Numbered from the stretch's first letter, positions 32,017 through 44,680 are shown. The stretch: DNA of 64,000 nucleotides from Sistotremastrum niveocremeum HHB9708 (GCA_001630475.1 KV419405.1:865183-929182); one strand, 5' to 3'. A program made the numbers and translations. The notes: a model not told the origin generated them from the sequence alone.

Positions 32017-34641
32017 TTATATCACTAGCGTTCTCCAAGAACGCATGACGATCAAGACGGAATGTTTATACGGAGAGGTTAGTCGTAGACAACGTCTTGA
32101 CATTATAATCCCGACAAATCCTTCAAAACATTCAGCACAAACACCAAATAAAAACTTTAAAATCACGTACATCCCCGAAACACTCGCCAAAAATCCCACC
32201 GGCACCCCAATCAAAAAAACCTTATCAAGACTCTGCACATAAGCCTCAATAGTCGCTCTCCTCACTTCATCCGGCAGTGTGAATATAACAGATACACTCT
32301 GATGTAGTGCAGCGGCTGTTTCGGGAGATAGATCTGGTACGAGGAGGTGGAGGTATCTTGCTAGTTGATTTTCGAAGAGTGCGCCGGCGACGCTGGATAT
32401 TTGGTACTTAGTAAAGGGTGTTTGGAGAGGGGGAGGGGCGTACGATATGCCTAGAAGACCCCCGATGAGTTGAGCGAACATTACTATTGCTGATCCTTGC
32501 GCGATGTGTTCTTTCTCCTTGTCGTATTCCGCCTGCCGTGCGTCTATCGTCAGATTTTGCATCGTATATGCATGCATGAGAAACAAACATGAGGCACGAG
32601 ATACGTATTTTGCAGCGCTCCACCTTCATCAAAATCGCCATCAACGTCTGAAACCCCCCAAACAAACAAAAGAAAGAAAAACTCACCAATCCCAATCCCA
32701 CAAATAACTTGAAATCCAACCAACTTCGCAAGTGAACTCTCCGGCCCGATCGTACTCAACAGTCCACTCCCAACACTAAACACCAACGGCGAAATAACAA
32801 GAGCATGCCAATATCTTCCAAAATGCTATATGTACCCACCAAACAAAACCATCCGCCCGCATCAGCACATGCAACGAAATGCAAAGGGGAAGAAAGGACG
32901 GACATTAATGACTGCTCCTGAGATTCCAGCAACGCCGATAGTTGTCATGAGGTAAGGAAGGAGATCGATGCCCGAGCGCGTTGCGGTATGGCCTTGGGCC
33001 TGATACCATAATGGTATATAGTACTGCGTGTATCAAACTTCTTTTAGCGCTTATACAGTATGCATCAGAGAAGAAGGGGACGTACCACGCCTACGAATAA
33101 TCCAAGACCGATGAAGAACTACTCACGCAGATTAGATCATGCCAAGCAGCTGAGGGAGAGGGAGACGTACAGCTTGGAATGTGGCTCCGATTTGACTTCG
33201 TCGACGGAGCATCGCGAAAGGGAGAATAGCATGCATACCCCTCTTCCACTCGCAAAAAGCAAGCCCAGGTACTAAAACGCCCAAAAGCGAAAGCAGCGCA
33301 ATAATAGTAGGTGAATTCCACCGTTTACTCGTTCCTCCCCATTGTAGCGCAAGTAACAAACACACCGTCGTCCCTATACAAAATAGACTGCCTGGAATAT
33401 CGAGAATTCGAAGCTTTTGTTTCCATGTTGTTGATTGTCGTTTGTCTTGGCTTGGAGGGACGCGGAGGAGGAATAAGATGGTGAGAATTGCGATTCCGCC
33501 AAGCTTTCGGTTGAGCGTCAATGGTTCAGATAGATTGATACTTAGAGAGAGATCTGGACGTACGGGGAGGTTAACTGGGGAGATCTGGTCAGGGCTCCGA
33601 AAAAGAAAACTTAGATGTGATGATATGGGGTACTTACTATAAAAACACCATCGCCAGGAAATGTGATCTGGGATGTGATCAAGATCAGGGTTTCCGAACG
33701 GTCAGGGTGGGATCTGCGTACCTGTGAAGACGCCACCTGAAGCGGGGTCAGAGGAGGGAAGATGGGTCGGTGGTTTTGGGGAAATGCGTACCAAGGAGAG
33801 GACCGATGATGATGCCCATGGCTAGATTAATGCCCAGGAGGCCAATTATCATTGGACGGTCTTCCAAAAGAGTGATCTGGATTATTCATTAATTTAACAC
33901 TGGGGTGAAGGAGGGGATTGTTCACCTCTACGAGAACTGCAGTCACAGCAGGTGAAATCCTGACATGAGATTAGACTTTGAATGTGACCTTCTCATTGGC
34001 ACTCACCCAGACGCTCCGAGCCCTGCAATGGCCCTCCCAAAGATCAACAGGTTCATAGACTGTGAGACGGCGCATATCAAGCTGCCAACTTCAAACAGTG
34101 CGACCGAAGCAATATAAACAGTCTTGGTAGGAAAGACGGTCAAGACCTGACCGGCGACTAGTAAAAAGCCGGACTGCGTCAAAAAGTCTAGGGAAAAGAG
34201 ATCAGTCGGCCAGCGGGTGCATATACAGGGAAAAAGCTGACATGCGCCAGGGATCCAGGTGACTTGGCTGAGACTGTCAAAGTGTGATGCAATGGACGGA
34301 ATAGCAGTTGAGACCTGAGAATGCGATCGATCAAGTTAGGTTACATCGAAGCAGCGTCAGGGTAAAGACTGACGATAGTCTGGTCTAGGGAAGTGAGGAA
34401 CAGGGAGAGGGCAAAGACGCTGTAGAAGTGTTTCAGGAACTGCAAGGCCCGTGCGTGGGCGACTATTGGTACTGGAATGGACGTACGAGCATATGATGGC
34501 AAGTCTGCCTTTGGACGGGAGCTCGGGTTGCTGTGTTTGGGAAAGCAGCTCGGGCTCGTTGTGGATCTCCTTGTCCGCTGTCGGCGAGTCGATGTGGACA
34601 CTCGACACGGTGATTTTGCTGTCGTTGGGCGAGTCAGACAT
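32017..34641 (-). CDS. MFS multidrug exporter, DHA2/14-TM type
   Basis: The ATG at 34641 opens a polar cytosolic tail (MSDSPNDSK..), followed by many short exons. Pieces that join in frame include LFLTSLDQTIVSTAIPSIAS (family motif in TM1), LLIFGRAIAGLGASG, LGINLAMGIIIGPLLGGVF, FCIGTTVCLLLALQWGGT, MLRRRSQIGATFQAFFIGLG, YYIPLWYQAQ and SAIVMFAQLIGGLLGISYA. This order is that of fungal DHA2 drug:H+ antiporters in the plasma membrane, exporting toxic or self-made small molecules. About ten introns are present; I have not fixed each. The 3' end is unsure: the frame runs to 32017, but the last 40 residues do not look like the family, so a splice near 32150 is possible. Confidence 0.85.
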
Positions 34642-35722
34642 GGTCGACGACGAGCAGATGAACGAGAGATCGTGCGAAGCGGGTGCAGTGAAATGGCATC
34701 AGGTTTAATAGGATATTCGAGATGGTGGCCATCTTCAGTGCATGATCTGATAAATCGAATATAAATCAAATATCGGATGGTTCCGAGTGGTGAACCCTGA
34801 CCGTCTTCGGACCCAAAATTTCGGAGGAGCAGTGCAAGACATGGACGTCTCAGAGCTCGACGACGATCATGATCACGGGTGGCTCTGAACAATCCTCAAT
34901 CAATCTTTTTCATCTTGGACCTGCGACTCGACTCTTTTGCGGTGATAGCAGTGACTCTGTTTACGTGCACAATAGAGCACCTTTATTTCTGTACATGTGC
35001 CAGCGAATAGTGATGGAGTCGTGGGCGCTGTTTGATCCATCTTTCGAAGTTGCTGCCACATGATCTCTTTGCACGCTTGCTTCTTGATATATTCGTGGTT
35101 TCTTCCACACCTCTCAGAACTTCGGTGCTTGGAGACGGATTTCTATTTCCTGATTGGAACTAGCGTTGTGCGTGGGAGTGATGGACCAGAAACGAAATAC
35201 GCTCGAGGTCGACTCGATGGCGTTATGACCAGGCACAAGTGGGGCCGTTTATCCCGGAAACAGGCACTACTCCCTTGTTGGCAGACTGCCCGGTTGAGTA
35301 TTGGAAATGTACAAAGTGTGCTATGACGAGGCTATGGTTATAGTAGTAGAGATGGATTTGCAGTTGCCGCGGGTCGAAAGAAGCAAGGAAGCAGATCGGA
35401 TCACTCGTCTTCCGTCGGAGTTACCTAACCGGGAACATCAATTCTCCGAGTCGCTCTACTCTCAGGCCCGCTATGAACCTGCACTGCCTGCTCGCTGCAC
35501 GACACAGTGACGAGCGAGGGTGCGAACAACCAGAACGAGAACGAATGCAGTGCGCGATCACCGATCGCTTTGTGACCATCACTTGTACTTATCACTCCGG
35601 CGTCAGAACTGCACTAGTGCCCCTCGTCCCTGGCATTCAATCACCAGATATCAGCCGCGTTATAAGTTCCCGTTCCCCGAGTCTTGCCGTCTGATTAGCC
35701 TCCTCTTTCCGCTCCCTCTGTC
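34642..35722. other. Divergent intergenic region, MFS exporter / DUF6533
   Basis: About 1.1 kb between divergent genes. Open frames at 35060-35326 and 35301-35510 have no recognisable product or splice signals. Nothing else is seen. Confidence 0.4.
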
Positions 35723-37495
35723 ATGGCTTCACAAGGTGGCGTTCCCCAGGCCCTCCTCGATCAGCTCTTCAATGCCATCTACAACAACAACCAGGCCAAC
35801 ACCAACGCCAGTGCGTACATGCCCTTATCTCCCCTCGCTTCTGCTTATTTCGCTGTGTAGTGGCTGTTGGTGCTTTGCTATGGTGGGACTGGTTTATTTG
35901 CTTAGACCAAGAGGTATACACGTTCAACTATTCAAACACATGTCGCTCATCATCAGCTAGGTGGAGAAGATCTGGAAGTAAGAATGTCGACATTGTCCTG
36001 TTGGCATCGCTCATTCTCTGCAGGAGCGAATGGTCACTACCCAAAATTCTGTATTTAATTATACGGTATTATGGACTCTTCGATCTATTGTGAGTCTCAA
36101 GTCCAACCTTCACTATCCATTCGAGCTAACCGTCCCCGCAGAGTGGAAGCCATGGGTGAGCAACATGGTCCACGTATCCATTCTCGTGTTCACATCCAGT
36201 CCAGTCGCTGCGACACACAAAGTTCCCGTTGAGGTATGTAATCTGCCCGCCCTTCACCGAGCTTCACTCATTCAATTCCCAGATGTGCGCTAACTTGCTA
36301 TCTTCGCTGGCATCATCTCATTTCATTTTAGATGTAACCACATCTATCCTAAATTCCTCGCTATGTACGTCATATTACCTCTTTCTTCTTCTATGTCCTA
36401 AAGCCAATGATAGCGGCCCCAACATCATTTCATTCGTCGCCAACTTCCTGCTAGTCCTGCGGCTAAAAGTGCTCTATTTCGACCAGCCATGGGGTACGTG
36501 TTCCCACCCCTACCAGAAACATTATTGCTAACACCTCCACAGTCATCAGATTCATCTACTTCGTCTGGGGTTCCGAAACCATCGTACGTGGTATTATAAA
36601 TGCAGGAATATTCAATTTGACGCCCCTCAGATCGAAATTGTCAGCACGACCCTCGTCACATTGGATTGGCTCCCTATCCCTGCAATCCCCGGTATCACGC
36701 TCGCAGGATGTGTCGCATCGAATAAAGACCCCAATCTGTCCATCGTCGCATGGTCCGTCATCTCTGTCTCTTCGCTTGGTGCAAAAATTGACGAGATGAT
36801 AGGGTACCAGCCATGGCTACCTCAGCTATTTATTTCGGACTAACGATCTATAAATTCTTACAATATCGTCGGACGGGGACTCCTCCGCCTTTGATGATGC
36901 AAGTTCTAACTGACGGAACTATGTTTTTCGGAATGTACGTCGTTGTTGATACACTTTTATTATTATTCTCGATACTTATAAGGATTCTAGGATCTTTGGT
37001 ATGTTTGGACACCAGACTGACGATTGTCAGACTACTGAACCGAATATAGCCGCTCTCCTCGTCAACGTCGTCATGTCCCTAACGATCAAAAACGGCCTCC
37101 TAATAATCGGTGTACAGTAAGTCCCCTCCCCTCCCCGTCCACATATCTCCCAATCTAACATTCAAAAAAGATGGAGTAAAGCAACCTGGTCCCTCGCAGC
37201 AGCCCGTCTCGTCCTAAACCTCCGCGGCGCAAAAATAACAAGGGAAAAAGAACCTTTCTCGAATGCCGGTGCGATCTCACTCGTTCAGTTCCGGAGACCA
37301 CCTACCAAAGCTTCTGGTGCTGGTATGGGAGGGGGGATGGGGACGTCGCTTGTTACGGGGGCTTCGACTACTATTTTTGAGGATATGCCGCCTCCGGCAT
37401 TTGTGGCGCTTGATGGTGAGGATGAGCATGAGATGAGTGAGGTTGATGGGACGAATACGAGGGGTGCTAGTGAGGTGGGGGAGAATGCTGCGTAG
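35723..37495 (+). CDS. DUF6533-type integral membrane protein
   Basis: Starts MASQGGVPQALLDQLFNAI at 35723. Short exons then give VGALLWWDWFICLDQE, VEKIWKSEWSLPKILYLIIR, YYGLFDL..LVSL, SIIEIVSTTLV-like and further hydrophobic stretches to about 37190. The piece LDQE..W..W...K.L.L..RY is the DUF6533 signature of a multi-pass protein family that is very expanded in Agaricomycetes and of unknown function. The cytosolic tail starts at about WSKATWSLAAARLVLNLRGA and ends in an acidic segment, DGEDEHEMSEVDGTN. About ten introns; exons are approximate apart from the start and stop. Confidence 0.75.
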
Positions 37496-39924
37496 GGTGA
37501 GGGGGCATGATGAGGCATGAAAATAATTTATTCAGGATTGGATCCATCGCCCTCTTCCTACCTCCTTCAGCTCACACCTCACACCTCACGCTTCATGCTT
37601 CACGCTGACGCTGAACGGTCATCATCCACTTCACCTTCTCGCCCTTCTTGCATCGATATCCTTGCCTTCCTAAGTTATTTTATCATTTTCGGTCCTTGTA
37701 CCATTCACTCAGAACCCGGAGCTCTTCTTGTTTGTTGTTCTAACACTGTTAGCTGTAGACTGAACGTCTGTACCCATTAATGCACATATACGTAATCATT
37801 ATCATCAACGACATGTCATGCGATGTCGTACTTTGTACTTTGATATTCGACTCGACTCGAGTCGAACGTATCCGCATATACTCTCCTCTTAACAATAACC
37901 TATGACGTGAAATTTGAGTTCATGCGGGCGGCCTTAGAGAGCTGTTCAATGAGGAGACGAAGGACCCTCGGCGATCTCTGGGCACATCAAAACGCGCACC
38001 TGAACCCAAGGCCTAAGCGTCAGGCTGTGTTGATGCCATGCCATGCCATGACATGCCATGCATGTAGTGATAGCCGATTATCCCAATGAGAACCTGTAAA
38101 ACACTCTTAATCCTTACTCCAGCTCCTAGGGCACCTTCCAATAGTCGCCAAAAATGTCACGACACGGGATCTACCATTGACAGACTTCTAGACTTCTAGC
38201 AGGTGATAGCGGTACGTACTCAGCGGAGCTAGCAAACGGGACGGGACTATTTCAGTATTGTTGAACGCAATAAGTATAGCACGATCATTTGATCTATGTA
38301 AGATCGTAGAGGCTGTGCAAGCTGCCACAGATTGACCCGATATCTTTCCGCGTGGCATATTTCCTTTTGGAGGCATAACTTCTCCGAAGTCGGATCTGTT
38401 GCCGGACTCGGGTTCGGATTGCGGAACGGCGGCGGCTTGCTACGTCGAAGCCATCATTCATCAAAGATCATTTCACTGGAGACCACGTGCGGAATTCCAC
38501 TCCGGAAAATGCAGGGATAAACGCGTTGTTTAAATAATACATTTTTAACCACTTTCCAACCACTTTCTCCGCCTGAGATTCGTTAATTCCTCAGGGCCGG
38601 CAATTCTATTGACTTTGAATCATTTATTCTCCATTTTCCGCTAGCCACATGGTTACTTTTATCCCCCAATTTGGAGCGTGAGAAATGAGGGGACAATTGT
38701 TACTTGTGCGCGACTTTTTGGAGCTGGACAATACATCCTTTATCACGGGTGTGCCGACAGGGAATTGAGACTAGTAATGTGACAATGTCACAGCGTTAAC
38801 TCCGTCGGAAAACCGGAACAAAATTCAAAATTTTCCTATGAATTTACCCGATCCCAAAACAGAATAGGTAAATGAAACATATACGACAATCATTTGAACT
38901 GATCGAAACTTCAACGAAAACTCTACATTGCTGTGCGATGCAAATCCTTCGCGGCGACAGTCGTCCGCTCAGCGTCCGATATCCGAGCGACGAACGCTCA
39001 GTTGCTTGCCTTCCTTGCAGACTGTTTCCTCAATACAGACCTCCTCGAGTGTCTTCGACACTAAAGACAGCAGCTGTGTCAGACATAGAACCGTTTCACG
39101 TCTGCAAGTCCCGGCTCAAAGATTGGAATGTACCACCTTTCCGTGTCTCTTCAGTTGAGACCGGGAACAGCAAGTCCTGAAGTCTGTATGTCAACAGATG
39201 GCGTTTTGACTTATGTAGATGTCATTTGAAGTTTGACAGGTGCATACCCTCCGGCAGAAGGCGCTTGAAGATCTTCAAATGCTCAATTTGCGTGTAAACA
39301 CTCACGCTCTCAACACAACGCTGCGACCATGTTGGTATTAGGATCCCAGCGGTTATTGACTGCCACCACATTAGCCCCAGCAGGGTTCGCAGATCTCATC
39401 AATCCCTTTTCTCCCGAGTCTTTGCCCAGCAAATTAGCGAGGTCGTGTTCGAGTTCCAAACCCGCGGTAAATCAACGACTTTCAGTCATGCAGATCGCAT
39501 ACAGCCCTGTTGAAAATCACAGATCTTCTTTCAAGTCACGTCTTCGCGGAGAGGGCTCAATATACGTATCACGGACTAGTGTATTTACTTACTATCAGCA
39601 TCCACGTCATTGAACAATGCTTGTATGTATCATAATGCGACCATTCTATGTTGTGCTCCAGGTCTCTGAACTCGGGAAAGCAGACATGCAAAGAATGATA
39701 TTGCCAAGACATTTGCTGGCGCTCAGGCTTCGACAGGACGATACGTAGTACATTTAAATGATATAGGGTGAGTGGTTAAATATGGATTGCACTTGGGGCG
39801 TGACAGGTAATTCAACGAAAAAAAGAAGTACTGAGCACGGTTGAAAAGTCGGACACGGAGGCGAATTAAGACCGCACTTAAATTCACGATTTGGCTTCAC
39901 CGGCTCTCCTTCCGTTTCCAGACG
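37496..39924. other. Gene-poor stretch
   Basis: About 2.4 kb. Seen: a perfect 14-bp palindrome TCGACTCGAGTCGA near 37855; a short run of CATGC-like units near 38035-38060; and AT-rich sequence at 38520-38880. Open frames at 38872-39180 and 39329-39613 show no domain, no introns and no codon pattern like the neighbours, so I do not call them genes. Confidence 0.4.
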
Positions 39925-40876
39925 TCACAGCTCACTGGACTCTTCGCTGAGAGTGGCAGAGGTCGACCTGGCCAGGCAAGATGGATGAGTCCGGTGACGG
40001 CGGGATTTAGATGTGCTGGAAGGAGATGTGATATCCTGCGAGACGTGAGCAAATGATAAGCAAACGACGCAGAGTCGGCATACCTGCAAATTGGCTGACG
40101 CTGCCTTCTGTACCTTTTCCCTCTTCGACTTGTCTCGCGCAGCTTTCAGCACCGATTTCATCATCTCCGTCACGGGCCAGGTATTGGAATATGCCTCGAG
40201 AACGGGAAAAGTTAACTTCACCTTCACAAATAATGGAATTAGTGCCAGAATTTTTCTTTCGATCTATGGGAGAACTCACTTTTTGAACCACAATATTTTT
40301 CAAGTCTGGATCTTGCTCACTATAAGGCAGAGTAGTATCCAAATGGACGTTGCATAGGCTTTTGAGCAGTTTCTGATGCATTCGATAAGGGAACTGGCAC
40401 ACTGGCGTAGTCAAGTCTCGACTGACCTGCATCTGTTCGATCTCATCTGATCTCCAGCCCAGCTCTTTCAGCTTGATTTCGAGGCTGTATCCTCCTGCGT
40501 TTGGACGGCCAGCCTCACCCGCCGGTTTCGGGATGGTTATCAGAGTCTCAGAGGAACGATTGGGTGGCGTTGGAGTGTCGACTGCGACAAGGCGAGAGCC
40601 CAGACGAGACGTGGAGCCTTGCCCCGAGGGCACGCCGTGTGGGAAGTTCGATAATGTACTATCCGGAATGTTGTTGTTGCTGGTGGCGGTGTCGTCGTCG
40701 TCGTCAGTTCTTTGGGGCTCGAGCAAGGGTTTAGCGCCGCGAGTATCAGCCTGCACTGACAGTGGTTTGAAACGCCGACGCGCTATTATTGATCTCAAGT
40801 CCTGTGGGAGCTCTTTGGTGAAGCGAATGCGATGCATAATTTGGGGAAGGTGGCGATGAGAACGAAATCTGGTCAT
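39925..40876 (-). CDS. Uncharacterised protein, 281 residues
   Basis: Exons 40876-40280, 40221-40084 and 40035-39925 close in frame. I chose the ATG at 40876 (MTRFRSHRHLPQIMHRIRF), which gives a basic N-terminus; an ATG 30 codons upstream is also open. The protein has a basic start, a disordered middle with an acidic patch (RTDDDDDTATSNNN), a conserved-looking part (LEIKLKELGWRSDEIEQMQV, then LPYSEQDPDLKNIVVQK and VKLTFPVLEAYSNTWPVTEM) and a basic tail (KAARDKSKREKVQKAA). I do not recognise the family. The clean splicing argues for a real gene. Confidence 0.65.
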
Positions 40877-41469
40877 GGTGAATACGTTGTGTCTGCTTCC
40901 TCGTCTCTTGAGAGTCGACTTATAAGCAGGTACCTCCAACGCTTCCCCTTGTTGACCCACCTTCAATCATTATTTCTCAAGCTCCGGGTTATCTCTCGAT
41001 GTATCGTCGGCCTGTCCCCAATGGACAGTCAACTCCTGGTTCCGACCTAGCGAGCAGTTTGAGTGTGCTCTTACTATTGTTCTGCACTCTCAGCGGGCTC
41101 TCGCTCTATTGTGCTGTGTTCTCAGCGGGCTTTCGCTCTATTGTTCTATGCTCTCAGCGGGCTCTCGCTCTATTGTTCTATTCTCTCAGCGGGCTCGCGC
41201 ACTATTGTTCTATGCTCTCAGCGGGCTCTCAGCGGGCTCTCAGCAGGCTCTCGTTCCGTTGCCCGCTACTCTCAGCGATCACTATGGCCTCTTCAACTAT
41301 CCAATTCATCATTTGCTTCGCGGAGACGCTCAGACGTTCTTTGCGGATCATGTCTTCGGCCTCGGACCTCGGGTCATACTATGCTGTTTTTCCATCACCA
41401 TGCAAGTGCAACCACCTTCATATAGCCATTAATTCTTGCGCCTCCAAGATCTGCATTCGTTTCCACATC
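40877..41469. other. Intergenic region with minisatellite
   Basis: About 590 bp between divergent genes; its middle is the 32-bp tandem repeat listed next. Open frames across the repeat are by-products of its composition. Confidence 0.6.
41077..41262. repeat. 32-bp minisatellite, about 5 units plus partial units
   Basis: Units begin at 41077, 41109, 41141, 41173 and 41205 and read TTGTTCTATG CTCTCAGCGG plus GCTCTCGCTCTA with a few changes. After the fifth start the array slips into shorter 12-bp steps (GCTCTCAGCGGG). The unit is not a multiple of three, so all three frames stay open, giving misleading ORFs rich in Ser and Leu. Confidence 0.9.
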
Positions 41470-42377
41470 ATGTCCATCTCAAGTGGTCGAGATAACTTCG
41501 TACGGCTCTCCGACGAACTGTGCTACGTTATCCCTGGATCAGTCGTCGACTTTCACAATTGCACGAACGTCTCAGGGTCGCAGGAAGAGCTGTTGGCGGC
41601 GCTCAACTCTCTGTGCGCCTTCAGTCTATCCGAAACAGAGTCAAGTCTAGAGCGTTTGTTATTCGTACGCACCTTCCCTGCTACAGAAAGACTTCATAGA
41701 TGACTTGGCTCTGGCAGGGACACCATAGTGCCGTGCAGGAGCGTGTACAAAGGCCCTCCACGATTTGTTCCACGGCCGCCACTTCACACTTGTTGCTCTC
41801 CCAATCCCAAATACCCACTCCTATCTCGCTCCTCATATGGGACAGCCCGAGTGCACAGGAGCTCAGGCTACCCGCCTTCCAGGGCTGTACAGATGTCCTC
41901 CGTGTACTATCTTGTCGTCCACTCTCAGACGTCTACTCTTCGGCCTCTTGGATCACCCATCTTGTCGTTCGAACGCTATCCAATATAAGAACCTTCGACC
42001 CCCATGTCATTGTGCTCAATGTTGCCTTTGCATGCACAACCATGCAAGCCTGTGTCTGCATGGCAGTGAAAGGGGGAATGACGTTGAGAGAGAATCAAGA
42101 TGCTCTTTCCATGTTCATTGACAAGCGTTTGGAGGTCACGTGGCGAAAGCACGGCAAACATTTATACTTCACGAATCAGAGCTTGATCTCAAACATCAAA
42201 TCTTCACACATCAACGAATGCTTTCAGTGGACTACGTAAGCCGTTAATATGACATCCCAGTTTCTCTTGATTGATCTGAAGTGTCCCCTCAGCTCTCTCT
42301 CAACTCGGCCCTCACAAGAACTGACACCTAAGTCAACCACGTCAAGATCGGACTGCGAAGATGGGGGGAGAAATTAA
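41470..42377 (+). CDS. Uncharacterised Agaricomycete protein, paralogue A
   Basis: Exons 41470-41664, 41718-42235 and 42293-42377 give 265 residues. It is clearly related to paralogue B at 45972-46985. Shared pieces: FVRLSDELCYVIPGSVVDF against FLRLSDEECYVVPGSVIDF, then LIWDSPSAQEL, GCTDVLRV, and VAFACTTMQACVCMAVKG against VAFACTTMQAHICMAIKG. Intron positions and phases (0 after the first block, 2 before the tail) are the same in both, which supports both models. There is no signal peptide; one hydrophobic stretch lies around the AFACTTMQA block. The function is unknown. Neighbours are repeats. Confidence 0.65.
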
Positions 42378-42956
42378 ACTGCGATACATCCGACGATCGA
42401 TTTTTGTATCCCGATCGCATTCCGACGATCGTAATCATGATATTAAAGAAGGATAATTATTTAATACATACACATGAATATGGACAAAAGAGAGAAAAAT
42501 ACGAAAAATATCACTTTGAGTTAGAATCCCAAAGACCGTCATAGAACATAGTGTTCGGCGTCGAATCCAGCCGTATCCGTGGCCGGTTATGCTGCCAGTC
42601 GACTTCTCGACATTCGTTTACCAGCTGCAGTATCGGCACTGTATCGGCTCGAGGACCTCTTCAACTCGCCTTTTCATCCTCAGATTCACACCTTTGACAC
42701 GAGTGAGAACGGCAGAGGTGAAAAAGACTACGGAGGCTACACGGTTGCGGAAGGGGTATGAGAAATGGGTCTACCAAAACGAGTCGGTGTCAATTGTGGG
42801 CCGGTTTGAACATTTTCACTGACTGTGCGTACCTTATTATCTCCGTCGACTTCATATTTCTTGGGTTCACTTCCAAAAGTACTTCCATCTGCGACGTCTC
42901 TTACGTCCTTCGCCTCTACTAATCACGTGAATAGGGATGGGGTTGGTAGTTCTTGA
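42378..42956. other. Intergenic region
   Basis: About 580 bp after paralogue A. AT-rich at 42380-42500. No recognisable feature and no long terminal repeat found by eye. Confidence 0.35.
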
Positions 42957-43423
42957 TTAGGGAGAAGATCCTCGGCCGATGGCACAAGAAGAGGCGGCGG
43001 ATGTGAGGCTGGAGTCGATTTTGTCGTTGCCATCAGCTCCTTCATCGTTGTTGAGGATGTAGCAGTCGAGGGAGATGTTGCGGACGATGGAGGAAGTGTT
43101 GGGATGGAGGCCAGGAATGTGATAGAAGGGGACTCGTCGATGAAGTTTCAGGGTATAGAAGGTCTTACTGTGCTTGTGAGTGTTGAGCTTCTCGTTGGCG
43201 GAGCGGACGAGGTGTTGCAGATCATAAACCGACTCATGCAATATGTTGGACAGGAGCATGTCCACGCATCGAGTTTGGTGCAAGACTTGCTAGGTGAGCG
43301 CTTCGGCTCTTCCCGTATCCAATCCAGCCTCTCCTGACGCTTAGCTTTAGCCTTGTTAGATTTGGCAGTCTCCTTGAGAAATAACAGCTCTTTGCGAGCA
43401 CGCCGTAGGTCGTCCGCCTCCAT
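42957..43423 (-). CDS. Possible uncharacterised gene or remnant
   Basis: Two overlapping open frames look protein-like. The first (from ATG at 43423) gives a charged helix, MEADDLRRARKELLFLKETA. The second (to 42957) gives LHESVYDLQHLVRSANEKLN and LHRRVPFYHIPGLHPNTSSI. Joining them needs an intron whose ends I could not find, so it may be a broken gene. It lies just upstream of the copia remnant. Not recognised. Confidence 0.3.
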
Positions 43424-43689
43424 GGAGTTCTTTACGAAGACAACTAAATTGAACGACCGACAGACTTCTTCGGAGGTAGAGGGATACGGCGTCTGAAGAA
43501 AGCTCTATAGGGAGTCAATCAGGCCGTGTTTGGTATCTCACGATATATGAAGCTTACACAAAACTGGTTTCACTCGATGCGAAAGTGATTGGTGCATCCA
43601 TATCCGCAGGACTACTCAGAGTGTCATCATTGTTGCAATGAGCATTGGCGATCTCGCAGTAGCTGCCTCTTCCCTGGCAGCGTACAACT

Positions 43690-44680
43690 GGTTTTAAGTC
43701 GAGATCTCCAAACCCTTTACGATATTCGTTCTTGGGGATCTGCACTGGATTTTAGGGGCCCGTATCATCCAAGATCTCAACGCACACACCTTGATCTTGG
43801 ACCAGAAAACATATGCTACGGCAGTCTTGCAGGGTTTTGGCATCTCCAAAGCTAATCCGCTGTCTACACCAATGGATCCCAAAAAATGGTGTAACGGCAG
43901 AGATGTCACCAAAGACCGACGAAGAGAAGCGGAGGATGGAGGAGTTTCCATATCGAAGTATAGTTGAACGTCTCGTCTGTCTGGCAACAACCTCGCGTCC
44001 TGATTTAGCGAATGTCGTAAGGTCGCTTTCGAGGTTCATGGCAAACCCAGGTCTAGAACACTACGCTGCGGCAAAGGTGTTGAGATATCTGAGTGGGACG
44101 CGGAGCAAAGGCTTAACTTACCATGGAAAACAAGCTTCCCTTGATTTTCAAGCCTCCTCTGACGCTAATTGGGGACAATCTGACAATGGCCGATCAGGGC
44201 CTGGCTATGTCATTGAGCTGGCCTGCGCACCTATCGCGTGGTCATCGAGGCTGTCGTTGCTTTGTCGTCATGCATGACCACTACTCATGTCGCCAAGCAG
44301 ATCATCTGGATCCGCTCGCTATGTGAGGAACTAGGCTTTGGATGCAACTTCCCTGTTTTGCGACAACCAAAGTACTGTTGCATGCACTCACAACCCACAG
44401 CATCACTCCAACCTTAAACACATTGACATCCGGATAGACTTCATTTGACACTGCGTTGCGACTGGTTTTCATGGATGTCCATCATATCCCTGGAACAGAG
44501 ATGATCGCTGATCTGATGACGCAGCGGTTGGCCAAAAATATGCATGAGAAGTGGATGAAAGTGATTGGAATGAGTGATCAAGATGGGAACACGATGGACA
44601 AGTCGGACGATTTTCGAGCTGTCATGCGCTCATGGGGGGTGTTGAGGGATGAGCGCAGAGCGCACAGCAGTCAGTAGCTA
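43690..44680 (+). mobile_element. Broken Ty1/copia retrotransposon (RT end and RNase H)
   Basis: Copia-type pieces occur in order but in shifting frames: the end of the reverse-transcriptase region (HTLILDQKTYATAVLQGF, then NPLSTPMDPKKW), the connection block VERLVCLATTSRPDLANVV followed by LSRFMANPGLEHYAAAKVLR, and the RNase H part (SSDANWGQSDNGRSGPGYVI, AWSSRL). The last piece is the region with HHSNLKHIDIRI and VHHIPGTEMIADLMTQRLAK. Frames break several times and stops lie inside; gag, protease and integrase are not seen. I could not find LTRs by eye. It is an inactive fragment. Confidence 0.8.

Noticed and set aside
29997-37495. Chromate transporter, P450 relic, MFS exporter and DUF6533 as a secondary-metabolite cluster
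   Set aside because: No backbone enzyme (polyketide synthase, NRPS, terpene cyclase) is present and the P450 is dead, so a cluster cannot be supported.
38872-39613. Two open frames (102 and 94 codons) as possible small genes
   Set aside because: No signal peptide, domain, intron or supporting context; random frames of this length are expected in this composition.
41063-41703. Long open frames with Ser/Leu-rich repeats on the plus strand
   Set aside because: They are made by the 32-bp minisatellite, whose unit leaves all three frames open; no splice or domain supports a protein. Only the part from 41470 matches the paralogue.
42957-43423. The minus-strand frames as gag of the copia element
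   Set aside because: They are on the opposite strand to the RT/RNase H remnant and lack a zinc knuckle.
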